A stretch of 64,000 nt of DNA from Pseudoxanthomonas daejeonensis (lineage in GTDB: Bacteria > Pseudomonadota > Gammaproteobacteria > Xanthomonadales > Xanthomonadaceae), in assembly GCF_010093205.1 (NCBI RefSeq), contig NZ_PDWN01000011.1:1-64000 (forward strand). Direction: 5' to 3'. The notes beneath the pieces were generated by a model, which ran no database searches, was not told where the DNA came from, and saw nothing but the letters and a program-made list of their open reading frames with translations. Positions 19,731 through 30,199 of the stretch are shown here, piece after piece. Made by a program: the position numbers and the translations under genes. Numbering within the stretch: the first letter of the stretch is position 1; every line of letters begins with the position of its first letter.

Positions 19731-20336
19731 ATGGAACTCACCATTACGGGTAGCGCCAACAAGCTGTCGGTTTCCGACGAAGTGTTCGGCCGCGAATTCA
19801 GCGAGGACCTGGTCCACCAGGTCGTGGTTGCATACCGCAACGCCGGTCGCTCCGGCACCAAGGCGCAGAAGACCCGCGCCGAGGTCAACGGTACGACCAA
19901 GAAGTCGAAGAAGCAGAAGGGCGGCGGCGCGCGTCATGGCGCGCTGACGGCTCCGATCTTCGTCGGCGGCGGCGTGACCTTCGCGGCCAAGCCGCGCAGC
20001 TTCGCGCAGAAGGTCAACCGCAAGATGTATCGCGCGGCGATCAGCTCGATCCTTTCCGAGCTGAACCGCCAGGGTCGGCTGAAGGTTGTCGATTCGTTCG
20101 ACCTCGATGCAGCCAAGACCAGCGCGCTGGTCACCAAGCTGGCCGGTTTCGAGCTGGGCAAGCGCCCGCTGATCGTCACCGAAGACGCCTCGGAAAACCT
20201 GTTCCTGTCGGCGCGCAACCTGCCTTACGTGCAGGTCCGCGATGTGCAGGGCCTGGATCCGGTGGCCCTGGTCGGCGCCGATTCCGTGCTGATCACCGCC
20301 GATGCGGTCAAGAAGGTCGAGGAGTGGCTGGCATGA
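19731..20336 (+). CDS. rplD: 50S ribosomal protein L4
   Basis: L4 lines the peptide exit tunnel and is the autorepressor of the S10 operon in E. coli. The protein has 201 residues. The tunnel loop includes [19 protein letters not shown] and [12 protein letters not shown], with no duplication or deletion of the kind linked to macrolide resistance. Its stop codon overlaps the start of rplW by four bases (ATGA), indicating translational coupling. Confidence 0.98.
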   Translation: MELTITGSANKLSVSDEVFGREFSEDLVHQVVVAYRNAGRSGTKAQKTRAEVNGTTKKSKKQKGGGARHGALTAPIFVGGGVTFAAKPRSFAQKVNRKMYRAAISSILSELNRQGRLKVVDSFDLDAAKTSALVTKLAGFELGKRPLIVTEDASENLFLSARNLPYVQVRDVQGLDPVALVGADSVLITADAVKKVEEWLA

Positions 20337-20632
20337 GCACCATTGAGAAGGTTTTCAGCGTACTGCTCGCGCCGCGCGTGTCTGAAAAGACCGCGCGCCT
20401 GCAGGAAGTCAGCAACCAGTACGTGTTCGAAGTTTCGAGCGACGCCACCAAGGCCGACGTCAAGGCCGCCGTGGAGCAACTGTTCGACGTGAAGGTCGAG
20501 TCGGTCAACGTCGTCAACGTGAAGGGCAAGAGCAAGTCCTTCCGCTTCCGTTCCGGTCGCCGCGGCGACTGGCGTAAGGCGTACGTGCGCCTGGCCGATG
20601 GCCAGAGCATCGACGTGTCCGCCAAGGCCTGA
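20333..20632 (+). CDS. rplW: 50S ribosomal protein L23
   Basis: L23 surrounds the tunnel exit and is the docking site for trigger factor and SRP. I start it at ATG 20333 ([14 protein letters not shown]), overlapping the rplD stop, giving 99 residues; an upstream in-frame start inside rplD is less likely. The conserved [14 protein letters not shown] motif is present. rplB follows after ten bases. Confidence 0.97.
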   Translation: MSTIEKVFSVLLAPRVSEKTARLQEVSNQYVFEVSSDATKADVKAAVEQLFDVKVESVNVVNVKGKSKSFRFRSGRRGDWRKAYVRLADGQSIDVSAKA

Positions 20633-20642
20633 GGGTAAACCC

Positions 20643-21470
20643 ATGCCATTGATGAAATTCAAGCCCACCTCTGCCGGTCGCCGTTCCGCGGTCCGCGTGG
20701 TCACGCCCGACCTGCACAAGGGTGCTCCGCACGCTGCGCTGGTCGAGAAGCAGAGCAAGTCCGGTGGTCGCAACCACCACGGCCGCATCACGACCCGCCA
20801 CGTTGGCGGCGGCCACAAGCAGCACTATCGCCTGATCGACTTCAAGCGCAACAAGGAAGGCATCGTCGCGCGCGTGGAACGGATCGAATATGACCCGAAC
20901 CGCACCGCGCACATCGCCCTGCTGTGCTACGCCGATGGCGAGCGCCGCTATATCATCGCGCCGAAGGGCCTGAAGGCCGGCGACCAGGTGATCGCGGGTT
21001 CCGATGCGCCGATCAAGGCGGGCAACACGCTGCCGCTGCGCAATATCCCGGTCGGCACGACGGTCCACTGCATCGAGCTGAAGCCGGGCAAGGGTGCGCA
21101 GATCGCGCGTGCCGCCGGTGCTGCCGTGCAGCTGGTCGCGCGCGAGCAGGGCTACGCCACGCTGCGTCTTCGTTCCGGCGAGATGCGCAAGGTGCCGGCC
21201 GAGTGCCGCGCCACCATTGGTGAGGTCGGCAACGACGAGCACAACCTCGAGAAGCTGGGCAAGGCTGGCGCCAAGCGCTGGCGCGGCGTCAGGCCGACCG
21301 TCCGCGGCGCAGCCATGAACCCCGTCGACCACCCGCACGGTGGTGGCGAGGCGAAGGCCGGCCAGGGCAACCCGCATCCGGTCACCCCGTGGGGTGTCCC
21401 GACCAAGGGTTACAAGACGCGCAATAACAAGCGCACCCAGCAGTTCATTGTTCGTGATCGTAGGGGCTAA
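20643..21470 (+). CDS. rplB: 50S ribosomal protein L2
   Basis: L2 is needed for subunit association and peptidyl transferase activity. I start at ATG 20643 ([15 protein letters not shown]), giving 275 residues. The C-terminal conserved segment [17 protein letters not shown], which contains the critical histidine, is intact, and the protein ends in a basic tail. rpsS starts six bases later. Confidence 0.98.
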   Translation: MPLMKFKPTSAGRRSAVRVVTPDLHKGAPHAALVEKQSKSGGRNHHGRITTRHVGGGHKQHYRLIDFKRNKEGIVARVERIEYDPNRTAHIALLCYADGERRYIIAPKGLKAGDQVIAGSDAPIKAGNTLPLRNIPVGTTVHCIELKPGKGAQIARAAGAAVQLVAREQGYATLRLRSGEMRKVPAECRATIGEVGNDEHNLEKLGKAGAKRWRGVRPTVRGAAMNPVDHPHGGGEAKAGQGNPHPVTPWGVPTKGYKTRNNKRTQQFIVRDRRG

Positions 21471-21476
21471 TCGACC

Positions 21477-21743
21477 ATGCCACGTTCCCTCAAGAAAGGC
21501 CCGTTCGTCGATCACCACCTCGTCAAGAAGGTGGAGACTGCGGGCGGCTCCAAGAAGCCGATCAAGACCTGGTCGCGCCGTTCCATGATCCTGCCGGACA
21601 TGGTGGGTTTCACCATCGCTGTGCATAACGGCAAGAACCATGTCCCGGTGCTCGTTAACGAGAACATGGTCGGCCACAAGCTTGGCGAATTCGCTGTCAC
21701 CCGGACCTTCAAGGGTCACGGCGGCGACAAGAAGTCGAAGTAA
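21477..21743 (+). CDS. rpsS: 30S ribosomal protein S19
   Basis: S19 forms a complex with S13 in the 30S head and contacts A-site tRNA. The protein has 88 residues, beginning [14 protein letters not shown], with the conserved [23 protein letters not shown]. Its stop overlaps the ribosome binding site of rplV. Confidence 0.98.
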   Translation: MPRSLKKGPFVDHHLVKKVETAGGSKKPIKTWSRRSMILPDMVGFTIAVHNGKNHVPVLVNENMVGHKLGEFAVTRTFKGHGGDKKSK

Positions 21744-21755
21744 GGAGAGATGACC

Positions 21756-22091
21756 ATGGAAGCGAAAGCCATCCTGCGCACCGCGCGCATCTCCCCGCAG
21801 AAGGCCCGCCTGGTCGCCGACCAGGTGCGCGGGCTGCCGGCCGAACGCGCCGTCAACCTGCTGAAGTTCTCGGACAAGAAGGCCGCCGCCCTCATCAAGA
21901 AGGTGGTCGAGTCTGCAATTGCCAACGCCGAGAACAACCAGGGTGCCGACGTCGACGCACTCAGGGTCAAGACCATCATGGTCGACGAGGGTCCCTCGCT
22001 GAAGCGCTTCATGGCGCGTGCGAAGGGTCGCGGCACCCGCATCCTGAAGCGGACCAGCCACATCACCGTCGTCGTGGGAGAGGGCAAGTAA
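21756..22091 (+). CDS. rplV: 50S ribosomal protein L22
   Basis: L22 extends a loop into the peptide exit tunnel. Two in-frame ATGs occur. The second, at 21756 ([13 protein letters not shown]), lies eight bases after AGGAG, while the first, at 21750, lies only two bases away, so I use 21756, giving 111 residues. The tunnel loop [14 protein letters not shown] is of normal length. rpsC starts one base after the stop. Confidence 0.95.
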   Translation: MEAKAILRTARISPQKARLVADQVRGLPAERAVNLLKFSDKKAAALIKKVVESAIANAENNQGADVDALRVKTIMVDEGPSLKRFMARAKGRGTRILKRTSHITVVVGEGK

Positions 22092-22092
22092 T

Positions 22093-22818
22093 ATGGGTCA
22101 CAAAGTTCATCCCATCGGCATCCGCCTTGGCATCGCCAAGGACTGGAATTCCAAGTGGTACGCCGACAAGGGCGAGTACGCCCAGTACCTGGCGGCCGAC
22201 CTGAAGGTGCGCGAGATGCTGCGCAAGAAGCTGGCGCAGGCCGGGATCAGCAAGATCCTGATCGAGCGTCCGGCTAAGACTGCGCGCGTCACGATCCACA
22301 CCGCCCGCCCGGGCGTGGTGATCGGCAAGCGCGGCGAAGACATCGAGAAGCTGCGCAAGGAAGTCAGCGCGATGATGGGCGTCCCGGCGCACATCAACGT
22401 GACCGAGGTCCGCAAGCCGGAACTCGACGCGCAGCTGGTTGCCGAGTCGATCGCCCAGCAGCTTGAGCGCCGCATCATGTTCCGTCGTGCGATGAAGCGC
22501 GCCGTGGGCAATGCGATGCGCCTGGGTGCCCTCGGCATCAAGGTGAATGTCGCCGGCCGCCTCAACGGTGCAGAGATCGCCCGTTCGGAGTGGTACCGCG
22601 AAGGCCGCGTCCCGCTGCACACCCTGCGTGCGGACATCGACTACGGCTTCGCCGAGGCGCACACCACCTACGGTGTCATCGGCATCAAGGTATGGGTCTA
22701 CAAGGGCGAGGTCTTCGACTTCTCCCAGGTCGGACAGGAGAAGCAGGAAGACGCTTCGCCGCGCCCCGAGCGCAGCGATCGCGAACGCCCCTCCCGTCCT
22801 GCACGTGAAGCGAGGTAA
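22093..22818 (+). CDS. rpsC: 30S ribosomal protein S3
   Basis: S3 guards the mRNA entry channel and has helicase activity with S4. The protein has 241 residues: an N-terminal segment beginning [13 protein letters not shown], a KH domain with [12 protein letters not shown], and the C-terminal S3 fold. A charged, low-complexity tail after about residue 213 (rich in E, R, P and S) is longer than in E. coli. Confidence 0.98.
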   Translation: MGHKVHPIGIRLGIAKDWNSKWYADKGEYAQYLAADLKVREMLRKKLAQAGISKILIERPAKTARVTIHTARPGVVIGKRGEDIEKLRKEVSAMMGVPAHINVTEVRKPELDAQLVAESIAQQLERRIMFRRAMKRAVGNAMRLGALGIKVNVAGRLNGAEIARSEWYREGRVPLHTLRADIDYGFAEAHTTYGVIGIKVWVYKGEVFDFSQVGQEKQEDASPRPERSDRERPSRPAREAR

Positions 22819-22823
22819 CGGCG

Positions 22824-23237
22824 ATGTTGCAACCCAAGCGAACCAAGTTCCGCAAGCAGTTCAAGGGCCGTAACGATGGCCTGAGCTGGAGCGCCAACGC
22901 CGTGTCCTTCGGCGAGTACGGCCTGAAGGCGACCGATTTCGGCCGCCTGACCGCCCGCCAGATCGAGGCAGCGCGCCGCACCATCAGCCGTTACGTCAAG
23001 CGTGGCGGCAAGATGTGGATCCGTGTCTTCCCGGACAAGCCGATTACCCAGAAGCCGATCGAAGTCCGCATGGGCTCGGGCAAGGGTAACGTCGAGTACT
23101 GGGTGGCCCAGATCCAGCCCGGCCGCATGATCTATGAAATCGAGGGAGTGCCGGAGGACCAGGCGCGCGAGGCTTTCCGCCTGGCGGCAGCCAAGCTCTC
23201 GGTCACCACCACCTTCGTGACCCGCACGGTGCGCTAA
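22824..23237 (+). CDS. rplP: 50S ribosomal protein L16
   Basis: L16 helps shape the A site and binds late in assembly. The protein has 137 residues, beginning [17 protein letters not shown], with the conserved [18 protein letters not shown]. The arginine hydroxylated in E. coli lies in this region. The last base of its stop codon is the first base of the rpmC start. Confidence 0.98.
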   Translation: MLQPKRTKFRKQFKGRNDGLSWSANAVSFGEYGLKATDFGRLTARQIEAARRTISRYVKRGGKMWIRVFPDKPITQKPIEVRMGSGKGNVEYWVAQIQPGRMIYEIEGVPEDQAREAFRLAAAKLSVTTTFVTRTVR

Positions 23238-23425
23238 TGGCTACGATCAACGAACTCCGCGAAAAGTCTGCCGACCAGCTGAAGGCCCACCTTCTGGACC
23301 TGCGCAAGGAGCAGTTCTCCCTGCGTATGCAGCGTGCGACCGGTCAGCAGTCCAAGACCCACGAAACCCGCCAGGTGCGCCGCGAGATTGCTCGCGTGAA
23401 GACCCTGCTCGGCAGCAACCAGTAA
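23237..23425 (+). CDS. rpmC: 50S ribosomal protein L29
   Basis: L29 is a small helical protein at the tunnel exit beside L23. The protein has 62 residues with the signature [20 protein letters not shown]. The start ATG overlaps the rplP stop by one base, so the two are coupled. Confidence 0.97.
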   Translation: MATINELREKSADQLKAHLLDLRKEQFSLRMQRATGQQSKTHETRQVRREIARVKTLLGSNQ

Positions 23426-23437
23426 GGGATTGCAGCG

Positions 23438-23704
23438 ATGAGCGACAACGAAAACAAGACGCTGCGCACGGTCGAAGGCCGCGTGATCAGCAACAAGATG
23501 GACAAGACGGTGACCATTCTGGTCGAGCGTCAGGTCAAGCACGCGCTGTACGGCAAGTACATCAAGCGCTCGACCAAGCTCCACGCCCACGATGCGGACA
23601 ACAGCTGCAACGAAGGCGACGTGGTGCGCGTGACCGAGATCGCGCCGCTGTCCAAGACCAAGAACTGGCGCGTGGTTGAAATCGTCACCCGCGCGGCCGA
23701 ATAA
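23438..23704 (+). CDS. rpsQ: 30S ribosomal protein S17
   Basis: S17 is an early-assembling 16S rRNA binding protein of OB fold. The protein has 88 residues, with [20 protein letters not shown] and the conserved C-terminal [11 protein letters not shown]-like stretch ([13 protein letters not shown]). It is the last gene of the S10 operon by E. coli order, and rplN follows after 14 bases with no terminator, so S10 and spc are read together here. Confidence 0.97.
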   Translation: MSDNENKTLRTVEGRVISNKMDKTVTILVERQVKHALYGKYIKRSTKLHAHDADNSCNEGDVVRVTEIAPLSKTKNWRVVEIVTRAAE

Positions 23705-23718
23705 GGGAGATCTGAATC

Positions 23719-24087
23719 ATGATCCAGATGCAGAGCTACCTCGACGTCGCCGACAACTCCGGTGCCAAGGAACTGATGTGCATCAAGGTGCTCGGCGGTT
23801 CCAAGCGCCGTTACGCGGGCATCGGTGACATCATCAAGGTGACCGTGAAGGACGCGATCCCGCGCGGCAAGGTCAAGAAGGGTGAGGTCTACGACGCTGT
23901 CGTGGTCCGTACTCGCAAGGGTGTGCGCCGCGCTGACGGCTCGCTGATCCGCTTCGATGGCAACGCAGCCGTCCTGCTGAACAACAAGCAGGAGCCGATC
24001 GGTACCCGTATCTTCGGACCGGTAACCCGTGAGCTGCGTTCCGAGAAGTTCATGAAGATCGTCTCGCTCGCGCCTGAAGTGCTCTGA
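23719..24087 (+). CDS. rplN: 50S ribosomal protein L14
   Basis: L14 lies at the subunit interface and is a binding site of the silencing factor RsfS. The protein has 122 residues, beginning [19 protein letters not shown], with the conserved [16 protein letters not shown]. It opens the spc gene group. Confidence 0.98.
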   Translation: MIQMQSYLDVADNSGAKELMCIKVLGGSKRRYAGIGDIIKVTVKDAIPRGKVKKGEVYDAVVVRTRKGVRRADGSLIRFDGNAAVLLNNKQEPIGTRIFGPVTRELRSEKFMKIVSLAPEVL

Positions 24088-24102
24088 GCGGAGGAAGCAG
24101 AC

Positions 24103-24420
24103 ATGGCAAACCGTATCAAGAAGGGCGACCAGGTGGTCGTCACGACCGGCAAGGACAAGGGCAAGCAGGGCGAGGTTGTTCGCGTGGATGGCGACCGTGT
24201 GGTCGTTTCCAACATCAACCTGGTCAAGCGGCACACCAAGCCGAATCCGCAGGCGGGCGTCGCCGGCGGCGTGGTCGAGCGTGAAGCCTCGATCCACATT
24301 TCAAATGTGATGCCGCTCAATCCTGCCACCGGCAAGGGCGAGCGCATCGGGTTCAAGGTCCTGGAGGATGGACGCAAATTGCGTGTGTTCCGCTCCAGTG
24401 GTGAGGCGATTGACGCCTGA
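24103..24420 (+). CDS. rplX: 50S ribosomal protein L24
   Basis: L24 starts large-subunit assembly at the 5' end of 23S rRNA. The protein has 105 residues with an N-terminal KOW motif ([20 protein letters not shown]) and the conserved [12 protein letters not shown]. Confidence 0.98.
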   Translation: MANRIKKGDQVVVTTGKDKGKQGEVVRVDGDRVVVSNINLVKRHTKPNPQAGVAGGVVEREASIHISNVMPLNPATGKGERIGFKVLEDGRKLRVFRSSGEAIDA

Positions 24421-24431
24421 GGAATGAAGCA

Positions 24432-24974
24432 ATGACCACGCGGCTCGAAAAGATCTACAAGGAACAGGTTGTACCGGCTCTCATGGAGAAGTTCGGTTAC
24501 ACCAATCCGATGGAAGTGCCCAAGCTCGTCAAGATCACGCTGAACATGGGCGTGGGCGAGGCGGCGACCAACAAGAAGGTGCTTGAGAACGCCGTCGCCG
24601 ACCTGGCCAAGATCACTGGCCAGAAGCCGGTGACGACCAAGTCTCGCGTCTCGGTGGCGTCGTTCAAGATCCGCGACGGCTGGCCGATCGGCTGCAAGGT
24701 CACCCTGCGCCGCCACCAGATGTTCGAGTTCCTGGACCGTCTGATCAGCGTGTCGCTGCCGCGCGTTCGCGACTTCCGCGGCGTGTCGGGTCGTTCGTTC
24801 GACGGCCGTGGCAACTTCAACATGGGCGTGAAGGAACAGATCATCTTCCCGGAAATCGACTTCGACGCCGTCGACGCGATCCGCGGCATGGATATCGCCA
24901 TCACCACGACCGCCAAGACCGACGCAGAAGCCAAGGCGCTGCTCGAGGCGTTCAAGTTCCCGTTCCGTAATTAA
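24432..24974 (+). CDS. rplE: 50S ribosomal protein L5
   Basis: L5 binds 5S rRNA and contacts P-site tRNA and S13. The protein has 180 residues. The conserved [11 protein letters not shown] and the [20 protein letters not shown] segment are intact. rpsN follows after 11 bases. Confidence 0.98.
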   Translation: MTTRLEKIYKEQVVPALMEKFGYTNPMEVPKLVKITLNMGVGEAATNKKVLENAVADLAKITGQKPVTTKSRVSVASFKIRDGWPIGCKVTLRRHQMFEFLDRLISVSLPRVRDFRGVSGRSFDGRGNFNMGVKEQIIFPEIDFDAVDAIRGMDIAITTTAKTDAEAKALLEAFKFPFRN

Positions 24975-24985
24975 GGGCTAGACAC

Positions 24986-25291
24986 ATGGCAAAGACCTCG
25001 ATGGTCAACCGCGACGTAAAGCGGGAAAAGCTGGCCAAGAAGTACGCGGCCAAGCGTGACGCCCTGAAGGCCGTCATCGCCAGCACGACCGCCTCGTACG
25101 ACGAGAAGGCCGATGCGGTGGTCAAGCTGCAGAAGCTGCCGCGCGACTCCTCGCCGAGCCGCCAGCGCAACCGCTGCGAGCTGTCCGGCCGCCCGCGTGG
25201 CGTGTACAGCAAGTTCGGCCTGGGCCGTAACAAGCTGCGCGAAGCCACCATGCGCGGCGACGTGCCGGGCCTGCGCAAGGCCAGCTGGTAA
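24986..25291 (+). CDS. rpsN: 30S ribosomal protein S14 (zinc-free type)
   Basis: S14 is a late-assembling 30S head protein. The protein has 101 residues with a single cysteine and no CxxC pair, so it is the zinc-independent long type. The C-terminal signature [20 protein letters not shown] is present. A terminator follows within 50 bases. Confidence 0.97.
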   Translation: MAKTSMVNRDVKREKLAKKYAAKRDALKAVIASTTASYDEKADAVVKLQKLPRDSSPSRQRNRCELSGRPRGVYSKFGLGRNKLREATMRGDVPGLRKASW

Positions 25292-25337
25292 TAGCGCAGG
25301 GGCGGCCCGTTCGCCCCTCGCTTGCGAAACCGGATTG

Positions 25338-25359
25338 ACCGGCCCCATGGCCGGTTTTT
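25338..25359 (+). terminator. Terminator inside the spc operon, after rpsN
   Basis: ACCGGCC (25338-25344) pairs with GGCCGGT (25349-25355) around CCAT and runs into five Ts. It ends five bases before the -10 box of the next promoter, so end and restart are packed together. Confidence 0.75.
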
Positions 25360-25363
25360 CCGC

Positions 25364-25369
25364 TATACT
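25364..25369 (+). promoter_or_regulatory. Internal spc promoter upstream of rpsH
   Basis: TATACT is the same -10 hexamer used at the rplK, rpsL and rpsJ promoters and is preceded by CCGC as at rpsL. No -35 lies at normal distance; TTGACC at 25335 is 23 bases away and part of the terminator stem. The 100-base leader contains GTCCGGGT at 25388-25395, also present in the rplK leader. Confidence 0.55.
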
Positions 25370-25475
25370 TCCGCGCTTCCCTCGGCCCGTCCGGGTGTGC
25401 GGTAAAGGCCCTGGCCTCTCCAGGACAATCTAGATTTTCGCGAAAGCGGATATCGGTGCACTCAAGGAACCACTC

Positions 25476-25874
25476 ATGAGCATGACTGATCCCATCGCCG
25501 ACATGCTGGTCCGCATCAAGAATGCGGCCGCCGTTGGCAAGCAGACGGTGAAGCTGCCGTCGTCCAAGATCAAGGTCGCCATTGCCACCGTCCTGAAGGA
25601 TGAGGGCTACATCTCGGACCTGCGCGTCGTCCAGGCCGAGAACAACAAGGCCGAACTCGAGATCGTGCTGAAGTACTTCGAAGGCCGTCCGGTCATCGAC
25701 CAGATCAAGCGCGCATCGCGTTCGGGTCTGCGCCTGTACCGCGGCAAGAGCGAGCTCCCGAAGGTCCTCGGCGGCCTCGGCGTGGCCATCATCTCCACCT
25801 CCCAGGGCATCATGACCGATGCGCAGGCGCGTCGCGCCGGCGTCGGCGGTGAAGTCCTGTGCTACGTGGCCTAA
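25476..25874 (+). CDS. rpsH: 30S ribosomal protein S8
   Basis: S8 binds helix 21 of 16S rRNA and, in E. coli, represses the spc operon at rplE. The protein has 132 residues, beginning [17 protein letters not shown], with the C-terminal [20 protein letters not shown]. Here it is the first gene of a separately promoted unit. Confidence 0.98.
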   Translation: MSMTDPIADMLVRIKNAAAVGKQTVKLPSSKIKVAIATVLKDEGYISDLRVVQAENNKAELEIVLKYFEGRPVIDQIKRASRSGLRLYRGKSELPKVLGGLGVAIISTSQGIMTDAQARRAGVGGEVLCYVA

Positions 25875-25890
25875 GCGAAGGAGTTACGAC

Positions 25891-26418
25891 ATGTCCCGCG
25901 TAGCCAAGAAGCCGATTTCCCTGCCCAAGGGCGTCGAACTGAATATCCAGCCGGAGAGCGTGAGCGCGAAGGGCCCGAAGGGCACCCTGTCGCTGGCCAA
26001 GCCGACCGGCGTGCAAATCGTCGTCGAAGACGGCACTGCCGTGCTGTCGGCCAACGATCCTGCGCTGCTGCCGCTGACCGGCACCGTGCGTGCCATCCTG
26101 GCCAATATGGTCAAGGGCGTTTCCGACGGTTTCGAGCGCAAGCTCGAGCTGGTGGGCGTGGGTTACCGCGCCGCGATGCAGGGCAAGGACCTGAGCCTGT
26201 CGCTCGGCTTCTCGCACCCGGTCGTGTACGTGGCGCCGGAAGGCATCACCATCACCACCCCGACCCAGACCGAAATCCTGGTCCAGGGCGCGGACAAGCA
26301 GCTGGTGGGCGAAGTTGCCGCCAAGATCCGCGCGTACCGCAAGCCGGAGCCGTACAAGGGCAAGGGCGTGAAGTACTCCGACGAAGTCATCATTCGCAAG
26401 GAAGCCAAGAAGGCCTAA
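25891..26418 (+). CDS. rplF: 50S ribosomal protein L6
   Basis: L6 sits near the sarcin-ricin loop and the factor binding site. I start it at ATG 25891 ([16 protein letters not shown]), giving 175 residues; the frame is open upstream within rpsH. The C-terminal conserved [21 protein letters not shown] is present (residues vary slightly from E. coli). Confidence 0.98.
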   Translation: MSRVAKKPISLPKGVELNIQPESVSAKGPKGTLSLAKPTGVQIVVEDGTAVLSANDPALLPLTGTVRAILANMVKGVSDGFERKLELVGVGYRAAMQGKDLSLSLGFSHPVVYVAPEGITITTPTQTEILVQGADKQLVGEVAAKIRAYRKPEPYKGKGVKYSDEVIIRKEAKKA

Positions 26419-26450
26419 TCAGGGCACTTCAGCTTCTAGAGGAAACGAAC

Positions 26451-26807
26451 ATGAGCATCAAGAACGACGCGCGCCTGCGCCGTGCCAAGTCCACCCGCGC
26501 ACACATCCGCAAGCTCGGCGTGCCGCGCCTGTCGGTGCTGCGCACCGGCCAGCACCTGTATGCACAGCTGTTCACCGCCGATGGCGCGCAGGTTATCGCT
26601 GCTGCCAACACGCTGCAGGCCGACGTCAAGGACGGCCTGAAGAACGGCAAGAACAGCGAGGCCGCGACCAAGGTCGGCCGCCTGATCGCCGAGCGGGCCA
26701 AGGCCGCGGGCATCGAGAAGATCGCTTTCGATCGCTCGGGCTACCGCTACCACGGCCGCATCAAGGCGCTGGCCGACGCGGCCCGCGAGGGCGGCCTGCA
26801 GTTCTGA
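26451..26807 (+). CDS. rplR: 50S ribosomal protein L18
   Basis: L18 binds 5S rRNA together with L5 and L25. The protein has 118 residues with the conserved [14 protein letters not shown] and a C-terminal [20 protein letters not shown]. The 156-base gap to rpsE is wide for this operon; it holds a GC-rich stem (GGCGC with GCGCC near 26847-26861) but no promoter or gene I can support. Confidence 0.97.
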   Translation: MSIKNDARLRRAKSTRAHIRKLGVPRLSVLRTGQHLYAQLFTADGAQVIAAANTLQADVKDGLKNGKNSEAATKVGRLIAERAKAAGIEKIAFDRSGYRYHGRIKALADAAREGGLQF

Positions 26808-26963
26808 TCCACGCGGGTCGCCTTCGGGCGGCTCGACTTGACCGCCGGCGCGGGTTGCGCCGGGCGCTGCGTCCCTTATGTGGATGCATGACGCTGCACT
26901 GCTCCAGACCACAACCATAAGCGGCCACGAGCCGTACATACCCATACAATCAAGGAATTCGAA

Positions 26964-27506
26964 ATGGCAGAAGAGCGTCAGCAGCGGGGTCGCGATCGCG
27001 ACCGCAACCGCGAAGAGAAAGTCGACGATGGCATGATCGAGAAGCTGGTCGCGGTCAACCGCGTCAGCAAGACCGTCAAGGGCGGTCGCCAGTTCACCTT
27101 CACGGCGCTGACCGTGGTCGGTGACGGCGACGGCAAGGTCGGCTTCGGTTATGGCAAGGCGCGTGAAGTGCCGGTCGCCATCCAGAAGTCGATGGAGTAT
27201 GCGCGCAAGGGCATGCTCACCGTCGACCTGAACAACGGCACCCTGTGGCACCCGGTCAAGGCCGGCCACGGCGCGGCTCGCGTGTTCATGCAGCCGGCTT
27301 CCGAGGGTACCGGCGTCATCGCCGGTGGCGCGATGCGCGCCGTGCTCGAGGCGGTGGGCGTGAAGAACGTGCTGGCCAAGGCCGTGGGTTCGCGCAACCC
27401 GATCAACCTGGTCCGCGCCACCCTGGCGGGCCTGGAAGCCATGCAGTCGCCGACCCGCATCGCGGCCAAGCGCGGCAAGAAGGCGGAGGAACTCCTCAAT
27501 GGCTAA
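26964..27506 (+). CDS. rpsE: 30S ribosomal protein S5
   Basis: S5 affects accuracy and helps unwind mRNA at the entry channel. The protein has 180 residues. It opens with a charged stretch ([17 protein letters not shown]), then the double-stranded RNA binding region with [20 protein letters not shown]. The loop where spectinomycin-resistance changes occur ([11 protein letters not shown]) is unaltered. It overlaps rpmD by eight bases. Confidence 0.98.
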   Translation: MAEERQQRGRDRDRNREEKVDDGMIEKLVAVNRVSKTVKGGRQFTFTALTVVGDGDGKVGFGYGKAREVPVAIQKSMEYARKGMLTVDLNNGTLWHPVKAGHGAARVFMQPASEGTGVIAGGAMRAVLEAVGVKNVLAKAVGSRNPINLVRATLAGLEAMQSPTRIAAKRGKKAEELLNG

Positions 27507-27690
27507 CGAGTCCAACAAGACCGTCAAGGTGCGCCTGGTGCGCGGCCTGCGCGGCACCCAGGCCCGTCACCGCTTGTCGGTGAAGGCCCTGGGCCTGAAC
27601 AAGCTCAATGACGTGCGCGAACTTAAGGACAGTCCTCAGGTGCGCGGCCTCATCAACCAGCTGCACTATCTGGTGCGGGTCGAGGAGTAA
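27499..27690 (+). CDS. rpmD: 50S ribosomal protein L30
   Basis: L30 is a small single-domain large-subunit protein. The protein has 63 residues with [20 protein letters not shown]. It begins eight bases before the end of rpsE in another frame, so it is probably translated by coupling. Confidence 0.97.
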   Translation: MANESNKTVKVRLVRGLRGTQARHRLSVKALGLNKLNDVRELKDSPQVRGLINQLHYLVRVEE

Positions 27691-27700
27691 GGAGAATCCC

Positions 27701-28138
27701 ATGCGTCTGAATACTCTCAAGCCCGCAGAGGGCGCCCGCCAGGAACGTACCCGCGTCGGTCGTGGTATCGGCTCGGGGCTGGGCAAGACCGCCGGTCGCG
27801 GCCACAAGGGTTCGTTTGCCCGTTCCGGCAAGGGCAAGATCAAGGCTGGCTTCGAAGGCGGCCAGACCCCGATGCAGCGTCGTCTGCCCAAGATCGGCTT
27901 CCGTTCGAAGACGGCCAAGGACACCGCCGAGGTGCTGCTGTACAAGCTGGCGCTGATCGAAGGTGACACCGTCGATTTCGCCACGCTGAAGGCAGCCAAG
28001 CTCGTGCCTAGCACGGCCAAGCGCGCCAAGATCGTCAAGAAGGGCGAGCTTTCGCGCAAGCTGACCATCAAGGGCGTACAGGCGACCGCGGGTGCCAAGA
28101 CCGCGATCGAAGCCGCCGGCGGCAGCATCGAGGAGTAA
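27701..28138 (+). CDS. rplO: 50S ribosomal protein L15
   Basis: L15 is a late-binding assembly protein of the large subunit. I start at ATG 27701 ([13 protein letters not shown]), after AAGGAGAA, giving 145 residues. The glycine- and arginine-rich N-terminus contains [19 protein letters not shown]. secY follows after seven bases. Confidence 0.98.
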   Translation: MRLNTLKPAEGARQERTRVGRGIGSGLGKTAGRGHKGSFARSGKGKIKAGFEGGQTPMQRRLPKIGFRSKTAKDTAEVLLYKLALIEGDTVDFATLKAAKLVPSTAKRAKIVKKGELSRKLTIKGVQATAGAKTAIEAAGGSIEE

Positions 28139-28145
28139 GCGGCAT

Positions 28146-29504
28146 ATGGCGCAAGCTGGTATCGGCAATCTCGGCAGCGGCCTGGGCAAGTTCACTGAAC
28201 TGCGCCAGCGCCTGTTGTTCGTGTTGGGAGCATTGGTCGTCTACCGCATCGGTTGCTTCATCCCGGTGCCGGGCGTCAATCCCGATGCCATGCTGGCGAT
28301 GATGCAGGCGCAGGGTGGCGGCATCGTGGACATGTTCAACATGTTCTCGGGCGGCGCCCTGCACCGTTTCAGCATCTTCGCGCTGAATGTGATGCCGTAT
28401 ATCTCGGCATCGATCGTGATGCAGCTGGCAGTCCACATCTTCCCGGCGCTCAAGGCGCTGCAGAAGGAAGGTGAGTCCGGTCGGCGCAAGATCACCCAGT
28501 ACTCGCGCGTCGGCGCGGTGCTGCTGGCGGTGGTGCAGGGTGGCAGCATCGCCCTGGCCCTGCAGAACCAGAGCGCCCCGGGTGGCGTGCCGGTCGTGTA
28601 CAGCCCAGGCATGGGTTTCGTGCTCACCGCGGTCGTGGCGTTGACTGCAGGCACCATCTTCCTGATGTGGCTGGGTGAACAGGTCACCGAGCGCGGCATC
28701 GGCAATGGTGTTTCGCTGATCATCTTCGCCGGTATCGTCGCGGGCCTGCCGTCGGCGGTCATCCAGACGGTCGAGGCCTACCGCAGCGGCAGCATGAACT
28801 TCCTGGCGCTGCTGCTGATCGTCGCAGTGGTCCTGCTGTTTACCTGGTTCGTCGTGTTCGTCGAGCGCGGACAGCGCAGGATCACGGTCAACTACGCGCG
28901 TCGCCAAGGCGGACGCAATGCGTACATGAACCAGACCTCGTTCCTGCCGCTCAAGCTCAACATGGCGGGCGTGATCCCGGCGATCTTCGCTTCCAGCATC
29001 CTGGCGTTCCCAGCCACGCTGAGCATGTGGTCCGGTCAGGCAACCCAGGCGACCTGGTTGCAGCGGGTATCCAATGCGCTGGGTCCGGGCGAGCCGCTGC
29101 ACATGATCGTGTTCGCTGCGCTGATCACCGGGTTCGCGTTCTTCTATACGGCGCTGGTGTTCAACTCGCAGGAAACGGCCGACAACCTGAAGAAGTCCGG
29201 TGCGCTCATCCCGGGCATCCGGCCTGGCAAGGCGACCGCGGACTACATCGATGGCGTGCTGACGCGGCTGACGGCTGCGGGCGCTGCCTACCTGGTCATC
29301 GTCTGCCTGCTGCCCGAAGTGATGCGCACCCAGCTTGGCACCTCTTTCTACTTTGGCGGCACCTCGCTGCTGATCGTGGTGGTCGTGGTGATGGACTTCA
29401 TCGCTCAGATCCAGGCCCACCTGATGTCCCACCAGTACGAGAGCCTGTTGAAGAAGGCCAACCTGAAGGGCGGCTCTCGCGGCGGCGGTCTGGCCCGGGG
29501 CTGA
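28146..29504 (+). CDS. secY: Preprotein translocase subunit SecY
   Basis: SecY is the pore-forming subunit of the inner-membrane Sec translocon. I start at ATG 28146 ([16 protein letters not shown]), giving 452 residues; the frame is open upstream within rplO. About ten hydrophobic segments are visible. The plug region [21 protein letters not shown] and the cytoplasmic loop [18 protein letters not shown] are present. It ends the spc unit. No rpmJ (L36) frame follows, unlike in E. coli. Confidence 0.98.
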   Translation: MAQAGIGNLGSGLGKFTELRQRLLFVLGALVVYRIGCFIPVPGVNPDAMLAMMQAQGGGIVDMFNMFSGGALHRFSIFALNVMPYISASIVMQLAVHIFPALKALQKEGESGRRKITQYSRVGAVLLAVVQGGSIALALQNQSAPGGVPVVYSPGMGFVLTAVVALTAGTIFLMWLGEQVTERGIGNGVSLIIFAGIVAGLPSAVIQTVEAYRSGSMNFLALLLIVAVVLLFTWFVVFVERGQRRITVNYARRQGGRNAYMNQTSFLPLKLNMAGVIPAIFASSILAFPATLSMWSGQATQATWLQRVSNALGPGEPLHMIVFAALITGFAFFYTALVFNSQETADNLKKSGALIPGIRPGKATADYIDGVLTRLTAAGAAYLVIVCLLPEVMRTQLGTSFYFGGTSLLIVVVVVMDFIAQIQAHLMSHQYESLLKKANLKGGSRGGGLARG

Positions 29505-29830
29505 ACCATAGATTCCAGTCCGGCGGACCCATTCCGCCGGCATCCGGTACAACCGGATCATCCAAATGGGCGGCCCGTGCGACGTCTCGCGCGCGGGTGA
29601 GACGATGCGGTGCCGCGCTGGAGTAGCGCGGACGGCAGGGCCGGGAAACCGGTTCGGCCAGCAGAGTCCGGCGCCGGAGCATGGGCACACTCCCCATGCC
29701 GTGGTTCAAGACCTTCAGGTCTTGGGCTTCCATGTAATCCGGGACATTGATAGAATTCGCAGTTCACTTTTTGAACATCCTGTCGGGCGTGCCTGCGCGC
29801 GTGCCGACCCTCAAGTTTGGAGATCGCGTC
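29505..29830 (+). other. Gap between secY and rpsM, no gene found
   Basis: These 326 bases contain no L36 or IF-1 reading frame. TAGAAT in TTGATAGAATTC near 29750 is a possible -10 for the alpha operon, but there is no good -35. A short GC stem around CCGGCGG and CCGCCGG near 29519-29540 may mark the end of the secY message. Confidence 0.5.
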
Positions 29831-30187
29831 ATGGCGCGTATTGCAGGCGTCAACCTGCCGACCCAGAAGCACGTCTGGGTGGGGTTGCAGAGCATTTTCG
29901 GCATTGGCCGCACCCGTTCGAAGAAGGTTTGCGAGGCCGCTGGCGTGGCTTCCAACACCAAGATCCGTGACCTGTCCGAGCCGGACGTCGAGCGCCTGCG
30001 CGCCGAAGTCGGCAAGTACGTGGTCGAAGGCGACCTGCGTCGCGAGATCGGCATCGCCATCAAGCGTCTGATGGACCTGGGCTGCTACCGCGGCCTGCGT
30101 CACCGTCGTGGCCTGCCCCTGCGCGGTCAGCGCACCCGCACCAATGCCCGCACCCGCAAGGGACCGCGCAAGGCAATCAGGAAGTAA
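29831..30187 (+). CDS. rpsM: 30S ribosomal protein S13
   Basis: S13 forms intersubunit bridges with L5 and touches P-site tRNA. I start at ATG 29831 ([16 protein letters not shown]), giving 118 residues; open sequence upstream is not family-like. The C-terminal signature [25 protein letters not shown]-type tail is present. It opens the alpha operon. Confidence 0.98.
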   Translation: MARIAGVNLPTQKHVWVGLQSIFGIGRTRSKKVCEAAGVASNTKIRDLSEPDVERLRAEVGKYVVEGDLRREIGIAIKRLMDLGCYRGLRHRRGLPLRGQRTRTNARTRKGPRKAIRK

Positions 30188-30199
30188 GGGATACCGATC

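Noticed and set aside
25335-25340. TTGACC as -35 of the rpsH promoter
   Set aside because: It is 23 bases from TATACT, too far for sigma-70, and forms part of the terminator stem.
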